The notes: generated by a model from the letters alone, not told the origin. Shown: positions 8,850-17,563, numbered from the stretch's first letter. The stretch is DNA of 37,611 nt from Rhizobium sp. Q54 (GCA_945889445.1 CAMDBX010000033.1:1-37611), one strand, 5' to 3'. Made by a program: numbers and translations.

Positions 8850-9683
8850 TCAATTTGTGAAGGGACCCTTCAGCTTCATGTGGCGGTTCACGTCCTTGTA
8901 GAGGAGGTAGCGGAAGCGGCCCGGCCCGCCGGCGTAACAGGCCTGCGGGCAGAAGGCGCGCAACCACATGAAGTCACCTGCCTCGACCTCCACCCAGTCC
9001 TTGTTGAGGCGATAGACGGCCTTGCCTTCCAGCACGTAGAGGCCGTGCTCCATCACATGCGTCTCGGCGAAGGGGATGATGGCGCCGGGTTCGAAGGTGA
9101 CGATGTTCACATGCATGTCGTGGCGGACGTCGGTGGGGTCGACGAAGCGCGTCGTCGCCCACTTGCCGTCTGTACCGGGCATGACGTGAGGTTTCACCTC
9201 CTGATCCGACGTCACGAAGGCTTCGGGGTGCGGAATGCCGTCGACGGCCTCATAGGCCTTGCGCACCCAGTGGAAGCGGACGGGCGACTTGGACTCGTTG
9301 CGCATTGTCCAATGCACGCCGGGCGGCACATAGGCGTAGCCGCCGGGCTTCAACTCATGGCGCCAGCCTTCAAGGGTCAGCACCACCTCGCCCTCGACCA
9401 CGAAGAGTACGCCTTCTGCCTCCTTCGAGGGTTCCGGCTTGTCGCTGCCGCCGCCAGGCGCCACCTCCATGATGTACTGCGAAAAAGTTTCGGCGAAACC
9501 CGAGAGCGGCCGTGCAATGACCCAGGCGCGGGTGTCTTCCCAGAACGGCAGCACGCTGGTCACGATGTCGCGCATCACCCCCCGCGGGATCACAGCATAG
9601 GCTTCGGTGAACACGGCCCGGCCGGTGAGGAGATCAGTCTGCGGCGGGTGGCCGCCATGCGGGGCGTAGTAGCTGCGTGTCAT
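8850..9683 (-). CDS. allE: (S)-ureidoglycine aminohydrolase, bicupin
   Basis: Releases ammonia from (S)-ureidoglycine to give (S)-ureidoglycolate in the allantoin branch of purine breakdown. The 277-residue protein has two cupin barrels. The first (about 70-140) has EAEGVLFVVEGEV. The second (about 190-255) carries the metal ligands E207, H209 and H213 in the ETHVMEHG block and Q247 in CPQACYAGG, the Mn-binding set described for the E. coli enzyme. ATG 9683 gives MTRSYYAPHG; the longer reading adds 41 residues without family character. No other ureide gene is in the window, so the pathway partners must be elsewhere. Confidence 0.9.
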   Translation of the reverse strand: MTRSYYAPHGGHPPQTDLLTGRAVFTEAYAVIPRGVMRDIVTSVLPFWEDTRAWVIARPLSGFAETFSQYIMEVAPGGGSDKPEPSKEAEGVLFVVEGEVVLTLEGWRHELKPGGYAYVPPGVHWTMRNESKSPVRFHWVRKAYEAVDGIPHPEAFVTSDQEVKPHVMPGTDGKWATTRFVDPTDVRHDMHVNIVTFEPGAIIPFAETHVMEHGLYVLEGKAVYRLNKDWVEVEAGDFMWLRAFCPQACYAGGPGRFRYLLYKDVNRHMKLKGPFTN

Positions 9684-9780
9684 CGTGATGTCCGTCTTGT
9701 TCGGAGCAAGGGTAGGGCGGCCGCGGCAGGCCCGCAAGCTGTGAGAATGGCTAGTCTCTCCACGGAAGACTGGCGGAGAG

Positions 9781-9837
9781 GAGACCTCATCCGCCCAGTT
9801 CGGCACCCTCTCCCCTGGCTGCGCAAGCGGGAGAAGG
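9781..9837. repeat. Intergenic REP-like palindrome
   Basis: The stretch beginning GACCTCATCCGCCC and ending GCGGGAGAAGGGG resembles a short palindromic repeat widespread between genes of Hyphomicrobiales. CCCTCTCCC (from 9804) pairs imperfectly with GGGAGAAGGG (9827-9836). It lies between allE and the L,D-transpeptidase gene, both on the minus strand, and could stabilise or end the transpeptidase transcript. Confidence 0.5.
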
Positions 9838-9845
9838 GGCTTCTA

Positions 9846-11144
9846 TCAGTAGGTCTTGGGCTGGGGCTGGCCGAGGATGAAGTCGGTGCCGTCGAGGCCA
9901 TAGACATCGGGGCGGAAGTTCACGCGACCGTCTTCGGTGGCCCAGGCGGTCAAGTACATCCAGCGCACATCCGGGCCATTCTCGATCTGCTGGTCGAACT
10001 GTTCGGTGGAGTTGACGAGGTTCTGGTAGCTCGCCTCGTCCAGCGGCGCCTGGGTGCGGTCGAGGATCCACTTCACCACCGTCTGCACCTGGTCGATGCG
10101 CACGCAGCCCGAACTTTCGAAGCGCACGTTGCGGCCGAACAGCTCGCGGTGCGGCGTGTCGTGCATGTAGACCATGAACTCGTTGGGGAAGTTGATCTTC
10201 ACCGAGCCCAGCGAGTTATGCTCGCCAGGCTCCTGGCGGAAGAAGTAGCGCTCGGGCGGGGTGGTGGTCCAGTCGATCAGCGCGGGGTCGACCTCCGGCC
10301 CCTCGACGCCGTCGAAGATGCGGATGTGGTTGTCCACCAGGTAGTTGGGGTCAGCCATGTATTTCGGAACGATGTCGCGCTCGACGATGGAGGCCGGGAT
10401 CTTCCAGTAAGGATTGAAGTTGATGTCGCTCACCTTGCTGGCCAGCGTCGGCGAAGGCCGCTCGAGCTTGCCAACCACGATGTTGTGGCGCGAGTAGACA
10501 TGGCCGTATTCGACCGTCTCGAGCTGGGCGGCGGGAATGTTGACGAGGATGGCGTACTCGCCGGTCAGGTCCCGCGCATAGGCTTCGACGCGCGGAAGAT
10601 TCTCGCGCAGCATGCCGAGGCGGGTGTCGGCGGGCACGTTGAGCTCGGCCAGGGTCTTCTCGGCGACGATGCCCGAGGGCAGGATGCCGTGGTTGATCTG
10701 GAAGGCCTTCACCGCGTCTGCCAGTTCCTGGTCATAGGCCGAGGCGGTTTCGGAGGAGAGCGAATCGAAGGACAGGTAGTTCTCGCGGATCAGCCGCTGG
10801 CGCAGCGCGATGACGGATTCGCCCTTGGCACCCTTCTTCAGCGTGCGCGGGGGAAGCTCTTCCCAGCCGCCGCCCGCCACGATTTCCTCATACATGGCGA
10901 TGGCGCCTTCCATCGCGGACAGCGCGTTGAGACCGATCATTGGCGCCTGGTCCTGGCCCGTGACGATTTCCGTCTGGGTTGCGAGGCCGCCCGCCTTGGC
11001 GTTCTTGGCCGGCTTGGCCTTGGCCGGTTCCGGCGTGGTGAGCGAACTGGTGAAGGTCGGCTCCTCGGCAAGGGCCGTCATGCTCATGGCCAGAAGACTG
11101 CCCATGGCGAGAAGGCTGCGATTGAAGGCGCGACGCGACAACAC
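9846..11144 (-). CDS. L,D-transpeptidase, YcbB type, with peptidoglycan-binding domain
   Basis: Forms 3-3 cross-links in peptidoglycan or attaches proteins to it, in the periplasm. The 432-residue precursor starts with an exported leader of about 27 residues (MLSRRAFNRSLLAMGSLL, ending ALAEE); the SRRAFNR stretch resembles a twin-arginine motif. A peptidoglycan-binding-like domain follows (about 100-175: GAKGESVIALRQRL, AVKAFQINHG). The YkuD catalytic domain (about 190-370) has HDTPHRELFGRN and SSGCVRI with nucleophile Cys347. Serine in place of histidine before GC is seen in YcbB-type members. Organisms with polar growth depend heavily on such enzymes, which is notable with a growth-pole-type protein 6 kb away. 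Confidence 0.92.
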   Translation of the reverse strand: MLSRRAFNRSLLAMGSLLAMSMTALAEEPTFTSSLTTPEPAKAKPAKNAKAGGLATQTEIVTGQDQAPMIGLNALSAMEGAIAMYEEIVAGGGWEELPPRTLKKGAKGESVIALRQRLIRENYLSFDSLSSETASAYDQELADAVKAFQINHGILPSGIVAEKTLAELNVPADTRLGMLRENLPRVEAYARDLTGEYAILVNIPAAQLETVEYGHVYSRHNIVVGKLERPSPTLASKVSDINFNPYWKIPASIVERDIVPKYMADPNYLVDNHIRIFDGVEGPEVDPALIDWTTTPPERYFFRQEPGEHNSLGSVKINFPNEFMVYMHDTPHRELFGRNVRFESSGCVRIDQVQTVVKWILDRTQAPLDEASYQNLVNSTEQFDQQIENGPDVRWMYLTAWATEDGRVNFRPDVYGLDGTDFILGQPQPKTY

Positions 11145-11256
11145 GGAATGAAATCCCCTGAATTGGCCAAATTTACACTGGGCGAAGCCGGTAAATGGCG
11201 ACTTAATCGCGCACTGTCTAGCGCCGTTGTTCGGCGAGAATGCGGCAGCCTTCGGA

Positions 11257-13305
11257 TCAGCTCAGGGCAGTGACCTCGCGTTTGAAGGGAATTTCGAGGA
11301 AATCGATCTCCGGCCTGCCGAATTCCTCGGCAAAGCGGCGCCCGGCGTGGACCGCCGCGGCAATCGTGCCGGGGCCGTAGCAGTCTCCCGCGCGGCTGGC
11401 CGGAAGGCCTGCTGCCGACAGCGCCTGCCACAACCCGTCCACCGGGCGGCGGGCGGTGACCAGCACGACCGAGTCTGCCGCGAGCGGCGAGCCCTCACCC
11501 GTGAAGACGCATTCAAGGCTGACATGGCCCGCGCCAATGCCCACAACCGCCTGGTTGGCGATGATCTTGATGCCGTGCTTGAGAAGCCGTTCCTGGATGG
11601 CCTTCTGCTCCAGCGAGGCCTTGGTGAAGGAGGAGGCCACGGAGGCAGGGGTGACAAGCGTGACCTTATAGTCTTCGCGCGCCAGCAATTCGGCCAGCAC
11701 GCCGCCCATGTAGTAGTGGTCGTCGTCGAACAGCACCACGTCCCTGGCCTTCGGCCTGCGGCCGGCCATCAGGTCGTCTGGCGTCAGCACGTCGCAGCCC
11801 TGCGGGTGGTGGAAGGGGGCGAGGGTGTGGCGGCCCGTCAGGTCGCGCAGCCACTCGGAGCCGGTGGTGACGAGAACGTGATCGGCACCCAGTTCGGCCA
11901 CCGTCTCCGGTGTCATCTCGCTTTCGAGGTAGAGCGAGACATTGGGCAGCTTGTTGATCTGCAGGAGGCGCCAGTCACGCACCCGGCCCCAGGCCGAAAG
12001 ACCGGGAAGCCTGCTCTCGCGTGCCACGCGGCCACCGGCCTCCGAGGCCTCGTCGGCAATCGTTACCCGGTAGCCGCGCTGGCCCAATGCGCGCGCGGCT
12101 TCGAGGCCCGCAGGGCCTGCGCCAACGACGAGGATGTGCTTGTCCTCCTCCTTCGCGCGGATCGTTTCCGGGTGCCAGCCGCGCCGCCACTCCTCGCCCA
12201 TCGAGGGGTTCTGGGTGCAGCGGAGCGGCGTCATGGTGAAGTCGTGGGTGACGCAGACATTGCAGCCGATGCATTCGCGGATGTCGTCGAGCCGGCCGTC
12301 ACGGATCTTGTTGGGCAGATAAGGGTCGGCGATTGACGGACGCGCAGCACCGATCATGTCCATGATGCCCTGCTTGATCACGCGCACCATGGTGTCGGGC
12401 GAGGTGTAGCGGCCAACACCGACAACGGGCTTCGTCGTGAGCTTCTTGACGCCCTTGATGTAGGGCTCCTGGAAGCCCTCTTCCGAGAAGCGCGAGGTTT
12501 GGCTGTCCTTTGACCAGTCGGAGAGCGACAGGTCCCACAGGTCGGGGAGTTCCGCCATCATGGCGATGGCATCCTCGACCTCGGCGGGCTCCAGTCCGGC
12601 GGAGCCGATGAACTCGCTCATGGCGATGCGCACCGGAACGCCGCAGGTGTCGCCCACCGCATCCTTGGTATCCTCGATCACCTCGCGCAGCAGGCGGGCG
12701 CGGTTTTCCAGCGAGCCGCCATATTCGTCGGTTCGGAAGTTGGTGGCGCGCGACAGGAAGTGCTGGAAGATGCCGAGCCCGTGTCCGGCATAGACATAGA
12801 CGAGGTCAAAGCCGGCCTCCTTCGAACGCAGCGCCGCCTTGCGATGGGCGCGGCGCAGGTTGCGGATGTCCTCCTTGTCCATGCCGCGGGCCTGGATGGG
12901 GTCGTTGAAATAGCTCGCGGTGGGCATTGGGCTCACCCCCATGGGGACTTCCCGGCTCCAAAGGTTGTTGGCGGTGTAGCCCGAATGGCAGAGCTCGATG
13001 CCGGCCAGTGAGCCGTGCTCGTGCACCTTCTCGGCGATGCGGGCGAGCATCGGGATGTCCTGGTCGCTCCACAGGCGGAGTTCGACGTAAGGTGCAACGT
13101 CTGCCGTGTGGTGGATTTCCACCATCTCGGTGCAGACCACGGCCCAGCCGCCTTCCGCCTTCATGCCGCGCATGGCGGCCAGTGCGGAGGGGTCCTTGTA
13201 GCCCATGCCGTTGCAGTGCGGCACCTGGTAGAAGCGGTTGCGTGCGGTGACGGGGCCGATGCGGACGGGCTCGAAGAGGATGTCGTAGCGGGGATCGCGG
13301 GTCAT
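11257..13305 (-). CDS. FMN/FAD/4Fe-4S oxidoreductase of the TMADH / DgcA / StcD family
   Basis: A 682-residue enzyme with an N-terminal Old Yellow Enzyme-type FMN barrel (about 1-340), a 4Fe-4S site, and a C-terminal FAD/NAD-binding half. The cluster cysteines are C345, C348, C351 and C363 (CIGCNVC, then RC). The FAD site is VVGAGPAGLEAARALG. This layout is shared by trimethylamine dehydrogenase, dimethylglycine demethylase subunit DgcA and N-methylproline demethylase StcD, so the likely role is oxidative N-demethylation of a betaine-derived amine. 2,4-dienoyl-CoA reductase-like activity cannot be excluded. ATG 13305 gives MTRDPRYDILF. It diverges from the threonine dehydratase-like gene across 88 bases. 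No Rieske or dgcB-type partner is adjacent. Confidence 0.83.
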   Translation of the reverse strand: MTRDPRYDILFEPVRIGPVTARNRFYQVPHCNGMGYKDPSALAAMRGMKAEGGWAVVCTEMVEIHHTADVAPYVELRLWSDQDIPMLARIAEKVHEHGSLAGIELCHSGYTANNLWSREVPMGVSPMPTASYFNDPIQARGMDKEDIRNLRRAHRKAALRSKEAGFDLVYVYAGHGLGIFQHFLSRATNFRTDEYGGSLENRARLLREVIEDTKDAVGDTCGVPVRIAMSEFIGSAGLEPAEVEDAIAMMAELPDLWDLSLSDWSKDSQTSRFSEEGFQEPYIKGVKKLTTKPVVGVGRYTSPDTMVRVIKQGIMDMIGAARPSIADPYLPNKIRDGRLDDIRECIGCNVCVTHDFTMTPLRCTQNPSMGEEWRRGWHPETIRAKEEDKHILVVGAGPAGLEAARALGQRGYRVTIADEASEAGGRVARESRLPGLSAWGRVRDWRLLQINKLPNVSLYLESEMTPETVAELGADHVLVTTGSEWLRDLTGRHTLAPFHHPQGCDVLTPDDLMAGRRPKARDVVLFDDDHYYMGGVLAELLAREDYKVTLVTPASVASSFTKASLEQKAIQERLLKHGIKIIANQAVVGIGAGHVSLECVFTGEGSPLAADSVVLVTARRPVDGLWQALSAAGLPASRAGDCYGPGTIAAAVHAGRRFAEEFGRPEIDFLEIPFKREVTALS

Positions 13306-13393
13306 GCTGGCTTTCCGTGGTTGCTCAACCGGTTCTAGCAAATCCCGGGGAGCCTCGGCTATGCTTGGCTGAAAGCGACACTTGCGGGGACAC

Positions 13394-14371
13394 ATGCTGC
13401 CGGAATTCAAGGATATCGAGAAAGCGGCTCGGCGCATCGAGGGATTTGCCGTCAGGACACCCGTCATCGAAACCCTGAAACTCAATGCCATCACCGGCGG
13501 GCGTGTGCTGATCAAGGCGGAGTGTCTGCAGCGCACCGGCTCGTTCAAGTTCCGCGGTGCGTGGAACATGATCTCGAAGCTCGACGCCAAAAAGGCCAAG
13601 GGCGGGGTGGTGGCCTATTCCTCCGGTAACCATGCGCAAGGGGTTGCGGCGGCAGCCCAGATCAAGGGCCTGCCGGCGCTGATCGTGATGCCGGCCGACA
13701 CGCCCCTGATCAAGCAGGAGAACACCAGGTCATACGGCGCCGAGGTGGTGACCTATGACCGCGCCACCGAATCCCGCGAGGCGATTGCCGCGCACTACGT
13801 GAAGGAGCGCCAAGCGGTGATGGTGCCGCCTTTCGAGCATGCCGACATCATTGCAGGCCAGGGCACGGCAGGGCTCGAACTGGCCGAGGAGGCGGCAGCG
13901 CGCGGTGTGGCGCTCGACGCGGTGCTGGTGTGCTGCTCCGGCGGCGGGCTCACCGCCGGCGTGGCGCTGGCGATGGAGGCCTTGCAACCGCAGGCCCGGG
14001 TGCATTCGGTGGAGCCCGCGGGCTTCGATGATTATGCGCGCTCGCTGAGCAGCGGCGCGATCGAGAAGAACTCCCGGCTTTCGGGCTCGATCTGCGATGC
14101 GCTGATGTCACCGTCACCCGGCGAGATGACCTTCGCGATCAACAGCCGCCTGCTGGGCGAGGGCCTTGCGGTGAGTGATGCGGAAGCCGCCGCCGCCGTG
14201 CGCTTCGCCTTCGAGGTGCTGAAGCTGGTGCTGGAACCGGGAGGCGCGGTGGCGCTGGCTGCCGTGCTGTCGGGCAAGATCGAAACCCAGGGCAAGGCCA
14301 TCGGCGTCATTGCCTCGGGCGGCAACTGCGATCCGGATCTCTATGCCAGGATTCTGCGCCGCGAGATCTGA
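13394..14371 (+). CDS. PLP-dependent threonine/serine dehydratase-like enzyme
   Basis: A 325-residue fold-type II PLP enzyme. The Schiff-base lysine is K52 in GSFKFRGA. The SSGNHAQGVA block and the phosphate-binding loop CCSGGGLTAG follow. It has no C-terminal ACT-like regulatory domain, so it is the short form (catabolic threonine dehydratase, serine racemase or hydroxyaspartate dehydratase type) and not the full-length biosynthetic IlvA. The substrate cannot be decided among L-Thr, L-Ser and 3-hydroxyaspartate. ATG 13394 is preferred over TTG 13382 because GCGGGGA precedes it at a suitable distance. It is divergent from the TMADH-like gene. Confidence 0.86.
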   Translation: MLPEFKDIEKAARRIEGFAVRTPVIETLKLNAITGGRVLIKAECLQRTGSFKFRGAWNMISKLDAKKAKGGVVAYSSGNHAQGVAAAAQIKGLPALIVMPADTPLIKQENTRSYGAEVVTYDRATESREAIAAHYVKERQAVMVPPFEHADIIAGQGTAGLELAEEAAARGVALDAVLVCCSGGGLTAGVALAMEALQPQARVHSVEPAGFDDYARSLSSGAIEKNSRLSGSICDALMSPSPGEMTFAINSRLLGEGLAVSDAEAAAAVRFAFEVLKLVLEPGGAVALAAVLSGKIETQGKAIGVIASGGNCDPDLYARILRREI

Positions 14372-14449
14372 GCGCACGCCCACCTGTCGATGACCGGTTG
14401 CGACATGACAGCTCACCACTCCCGGCAAGCAGCCTGGCGGACTTCTCCG

Positions 14450-14469
14450 TTCCGTTAAGCCTAACGGAA
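14450..14469. promoter_or_regulatory. Perfect 8-4-8 palindrome upstream of the Flp-like pilin gene
   Basis: TTCCGTTA (14450-14457) and TAACGGAA (14462-14469) flank AGCC. It is 79 bases after the dehydratase stop and 92 bases before the pilin ATG. No T-run follows on either side, so an operator or mRNA structure is more likely than a terminator. The regulator is unknown. Confidence 0.5.
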
Positions 14470-14561
14470 GAGAACGCCTTGGAATCCGTAGTTTCAACAC
14501 TGCAGCCCGCACCCCCTGCTTGGTAGTTGCAAAGCGTGGGAATTCACAAGGGGATCAGGAT

Positions 14562-14738
14562 ATGTGCGAGCTGCTCAAACACCTGCACGCGGATGACAGT
14601 GGCGCGGCGTTCATCGAATACACTGCTCTCCTCGGCGTCATTCTCGCTGTGGGTCTGGGTATCTTGACTTCAGTCGGCCTGTGGGTTGACAGCAGGTGGA
14701 GTGACGTATGCTCGCACCTCAACATATCGGGTTGCTGA
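14562..14738 (+). CDS. Flp/Fap-type pilin-like small membrane protein
   Basis: A 58-residue protein with the class IVb Flp layout: a short leader MCELLKHLHADDSG, then AAFIEYTALLGVILAVG, a hydrophobic helix with the invariant Glu-Tyr pair after which Flp pilins pack. The usual prepilin-peptidase site is not textbook here; cleavage within DDSGAAF is inferred from the family. Unlike typical Flp subunits it ends in a polar tail with two cysteines (DVCSHLNISGC), which could form a disulfide. ATG 14562 follows AAGGGGATCAGGA. No cpa/tad assembly genes are in the window, so it is an orphan subunit or pseudopilin. Confidence 0.75.
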   Translation: MCELLKHLHADDSGAAFIEYTALLGVILAVGLGILTSVGLWVDSRWSDVCSHLNISGC

Positions 14739-14762
14739 GGACAGAGCAGGCGAAAGCGCCCG

Positions 14763-15281
14763 TCAGGAGGCCTTGGACAGTTCATCGGCAAGCGGCACGT
14801 CGAAGGGTTCACCTGGCTTTCTGCGGGTGATGACGATGCGGCGGCGCGGCGGGGCCTCGGGCTCCGGCGGCAGCATGTCCAGGAGGCGCGGCACGGCTGC
14901 GATGGTGGCCTCGGGTGCGGGCTCGAAGACATCCTCGTCGGCGCGGAAGTATCTCATGTGGCGGGCGGTGAGGCGCGTTTCGGCCTCGGGGCGAGGCGGC
15001 GGCTGGAGCGCGGCTGGCTCGTCATCCTCCTGCTCGACCCTGAGCGCCGAGGCGAGGCGGGACATGACCTCGTCATGGTTGGCGGCGATGGCGGTTTCGA
15101 GCCGCCTCATGCTGTCCTGCAGGCTGGACGTCTCCGACCGGCGCAGACGCGTCGAGAATTCGTCGAGGAACCAGCGACCACGCGGGGTTTCCATTACCGC
15201 CTCGCGGATGGCGTCGAAATCATCAGGATCAAGGCGGGCCGGCGCGCTTCGCACACGGGGCGGCAATTCTCTGGGCGGCAT
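14763..15281 (-). CDS. Conserved hypothetical protein with GRWFLDEF motif
   Basis: A 172-residue soluble protein. The N-terminal half has DPDDFDAIREAVMETPRGRWFLDEFSTRLRR (residues about 18-48, with TPRGRWFLDEF as the core), a motif I recognise from uncharacterised alphaproteobacterial proteins, followed by a helical stretch (LQDSMRRLETAIAANHDEV) that may form a coiled coil. The second half is proline- and acid-rich, probably disordered, ending in a basic patch RRRIVITRRKPGE. There is no signal peptide or membrane segment. ATG 15281 is chosen over GTG 15293 because GGAG stands six bases before it. The gene converges with the pilin-like gene. Function unknown. Confidence 0.7.
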   Translation of the reverse strand: MPPRELPPRVRSAPARLDPDDFDAIREAVMETPRGRWFLDEFSTRLRRSETSSLQDSMRRLETAIAANHDEVMSRLASALRVEQEDDEPAALQPPPRPEAETRLTARHMRYFRADEDVFEPAPEATIAAVPRLLDMLPPEPEAPPRRRIVITRRKPGEPFDVPLADELSKAS

Positions 15282-15420
15282 ACGCAACTCCACTCACGAG
15301 GCATGACACGCCCCATCCCCTGCGCCAGCCGCAGGGCACCACTGCCCCTCATAATCGTGGCGAGTGGTGAATCTTTGGTTTAGACGCGATGAATCCGACA
15401 CCGCCCGTGCCCCGCAAACC

Positions 15421-16599
15421 ATGCCATCGCGCAATTTCAGCCTCAGGCTATCGCTGTTCAATGCCGTGCTGTTCCTCGGCAGCGGCATCCAGCTGCCCTT
15501 CCTGCCGCTGTGGCTGAAGGACAGGGGACTTCCGGACTCCCAGGTTGCACTGGTGGTGGCGCTGATGATGGCGGTGCGCATTCTCGCCATTCCGCTCGGC
15601 ACCTTCATCGCCGATATCACGCAGCGCCGCCGGTCGGTGATCATCGCCTGTGCCTTCGGCTCCACCGCGGCCTATGTCCTGCTCGGTTTCATGCCGGGGT
15701 TCTGGCCGATCCTGCTCACCGGCATGCTGGCCGCCGCACTGCTCGCCCCCATCGTGCCTCTGACCGAGACGCTGGCCGTCGAGGGCAGCGCCCATTACGG
15801 CCTTGATTATGGCCGCATCCGGTTGTGGGCCTCGCTGAGCTTCCTCACGGGGAGCCTGGGAGCGGGCGCGCTGCTGGAGGTGGTTCCAGTCAGTTCGGTG
15901 ATCCTGCTCATCGCGGGGGCCCAGGCACTGGGCGCCCTGGTCACGCTGCTGCTGCCGCCCGACAGCGCGGTGCGTGTTGCAAGCAGGGTGGAGCCGATCA
16001 GGCTTGCCTCCCTCATCACGCTGGTGAGTGCCGCCAGTTTCATCGTCTTCATGCTGGCGGCGGGGCTCGGCCAGGCCAGCCATGGCTTTCTCTATGCCTT
16101 CGGCTCGGTCTATTTCGAGGACCTTGGCTACTCGAAATTCGTGATCGGCCTGCTGTGGGCGTCAAGCGTGATGGCGGAGGTGCTGATGTTCGCCTTCTCC
16201 AACCGCTTCTATCGCAGCTTCGGCTCGGTGCGGCTCATCATGCTGGGAACGGCACTGGCCACGCTGCGCTGGGTGGTGACGGCGCTGGCCCCGCCGCTGG
16301 GCATCCTGTTCCTGGTGCAGACGCTGCATGCCGGTTCCTTCGGGCTCACCCACCTCGGCACCATGCACTACATCCGCGAGCGCGTGCCCGCCAACATGCG
16401 CAACTCCGCGCAGGGGCTGTATGCGGTGCTGTCGAGCGGCGTGCTGATGTCCGGCACCATGTGGGCCTCGGGCGCACTTTATGCCGGGCTGGGCGGGGCT
16501 GCCTTCCTCGTGATGGCGGTGATCTCGGCGCTGGCCTGCGGTCTGGCCATGCTGCTCCTTGCTCTCAACCCCAAAGGTCTGCCGGCGCCGGGTGCATGA
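15421..16599 (+). CDS. MFS transporter, MFS_1-like (HcaT/LacY-like subgroup)
   Basis: A 392-residue inner-membrane carrier with about 12 hydrophobic segments in two halves. The first half has GIQLPFLPLWLKDRGL, then VALMMAVRILAIPLGTFIAD with basic residues after it (ITQRRRS), the MFS loop 2-3 pattern. GYSKFVIGLLWASSVMAEVL in the second half resembles the phenylpropionate-permease/nucleoside-symporter subgroup. Substrate unknown. ATG 15421 is used; an in-frame GTG at 15364 would add 19 charged residues, and neither start has a clear Shine-Dalgarno. The 3' end overlaps the convergent epimerase gene by 35 bases. Confidence 0.86.
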   Translation: MPSRNFSLRLSLFNAVLFLGSGIQLPFLPLWLKDRGLPDSQVALVVALMMAVRILAIPLGTFIADITQRRRSVIIACAFGSTAAYVLLGFMPGFWPILLTGMLAAALLAPIVPLTETLAVEGSAHYGLDYGRIRLWASLSFLTGSLGAGALLEVVPVSSVILLIAGAQALGALVTLLLPPDSAVRVASRVEPIRLASLITLVSAASFIVFMLAAGLGQASHGFLYAFGSVYFEDLGYSKFVIGLLWASSVMAEVLMFAFSNRFYRSFGSVRLIMLGTALATLRWVVTALAPPLGILFLVQTLHAGSFGLTHLGTMHYIRERVPANMRNSAQGLYAVLSSGVLMSGTMWASGALYAGLGGAAFLVMAVISALACGLAMLLLALNPKGLPAPGA

Positions 16600-17542
16600 G
16601 GCTGCCGTCGAAGCGGATCGCCGGGCTGCGATCCTCCTTCAGCAGCAGTGGACCGTCGAGGTCGATTACCTCGGCAAAGGGCGTGAGCAGGAAGGCGGGC
16701 GCCATGGCGAGTGACGTTGCCAGCATGCAACCCACCATGATGCGCAGGTCGCGCTCACGTGCTGCACGCGCCAGCGCGATGGCGGGCGTGAGGCCGCCCG
16801 TCTTGTCGAGCTTGATGTTGATTGCGTCATACTTGCCGACCAGTTGGTCCAGCGAGTCGCGGCCATGGGCTGACTCGTCGGCGCAGACGGTGACGGCGCG
16901 GGAGACGGCACGCAGCGCCTCGTCATTGCCTGCGGGCAGCGGCTGCTCGACGAGTTCGACGCCCGCATCGGCGCAGGCGGCAAGCATTGCCGCCAGATTG
17001 TCCGCCGTCCAGCCTTCGTTGGCATCGACGATCAGCCGGCTGTGCGGCGCGTTGCGGCGGATGTGCTTCAGCCGTTCGACGTCGCCCTCGCGGCCAAGTT
17101 TCAGCTTGAGGAGCGGACGGCCCGAGGCCTTCGCGGCGGCCTCGCCCATGGCCTCCGGCGTGTTGAGGCTCAGTGTATAGGCTGTCACGGCGGGCTTCGG
17201 TTCGGCCAAGCCCGCAAGCTGCCAGACGGGCTTGCCGGCCTTCTTGGCCGCAAGGTCCCACAGGGCGCAGTCGAGCGCGTTGCGCGCGGCGTGTGGCGCG
17301 AGGACGGAAGCGATCGCGTCAGGCGTGATGCCGGCTTCGATGCGGCTGCGGGCAGCCTGCAGTGCCGCAGTCACCTGTGGCACGGTTTCCTCGTAACGCG
17401 GGTAGGGCACGCATTCGCCGCGGCCCGTGTGGCCGCCATCCTCAAGCGTTACCGTCACCACATGGGCTTCGGTCTTGCTGCCGCGCGAAATGGTGAAGCT
17501 GCCGGCGATCGGCCAACGCTCCTCGGCAATGGTGAGCCGCAT
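16565..17542 (-). CDS. dgcA: Enolase-superfamily epimerase (L-Ala-D/L-Glu epimerase / N-acetyl-D-Glu racemase DgcA type)
   Basis: A 325-residue muconate-lactonising-type enzyme. The capping domain (1-120) has WPIAGSFTISRGSKT and GRGECVPYPRYEETV. The barrel carries K146-L-K148, metal ligands D173 (VDANEGW), E199 (VEQPLP) and D222 (CADESAHG), and the second lysine block INIKLDKTGG (241-250). This matches dipeptide epimerases that recycle murein L-Ala-D-Glu; in alphaproteobacteria the close relatives are named DgcA, acting on N-acetylated D-Glu with partner DgcN. No dgcN is adjacent, so the symbol is tentative. The gene follows the giant protein gene on the same strand by 21 bases and could be cotranscribed with it. 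Confidence 0.85.
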   Translation of the reverse strand: MRLTIAEERWPIAGSFTISRGSKTEAHVVTVTLEDGGHTGRGECVPYPRYEETVPQVTAALQAARSRIEAGITPDAIASVLAPHAARNALDCALWDLAAKKAGKPVWQLAGLAEPKPAVTAYTLSLNTPEAMGEAAAKASGRPLLKLKLGREGDVERLKHIRRNAPHSRLIVDANEGWTADNLAAMLAACADAGVELVEQPLPAGNDEALRAVSRAVTVCADESAHGRDSLDQLVGKYDAINIKLDKTGGLTPAIALARAARERDLRIMVGCMLATSLAMAPAFLLTPFAEVIDLDGPLLLKEDRSPAIRFDGSLMHPAPADLWG

Positions 17543-17563
17543 GGCGGCCGCCCCCGGCGCGCG

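Noticed and set aside
8838-11273. 811-codon plus-strand open frame across allE and the L,D-transpeptidase genes
   Set aside because: Antisense to two well-supported genes on the minus strand. It shows no domain, is His/Arg/Val-rich as expected from the complement of high-GC codons, and spans an intergenic repeat.
14372-14561. Possible small gene between the dehydratase and the pilin-like gene
   Set aside because: No start with a ribosome site and no coding character; only the palindrome at 14450-14469 stands out.
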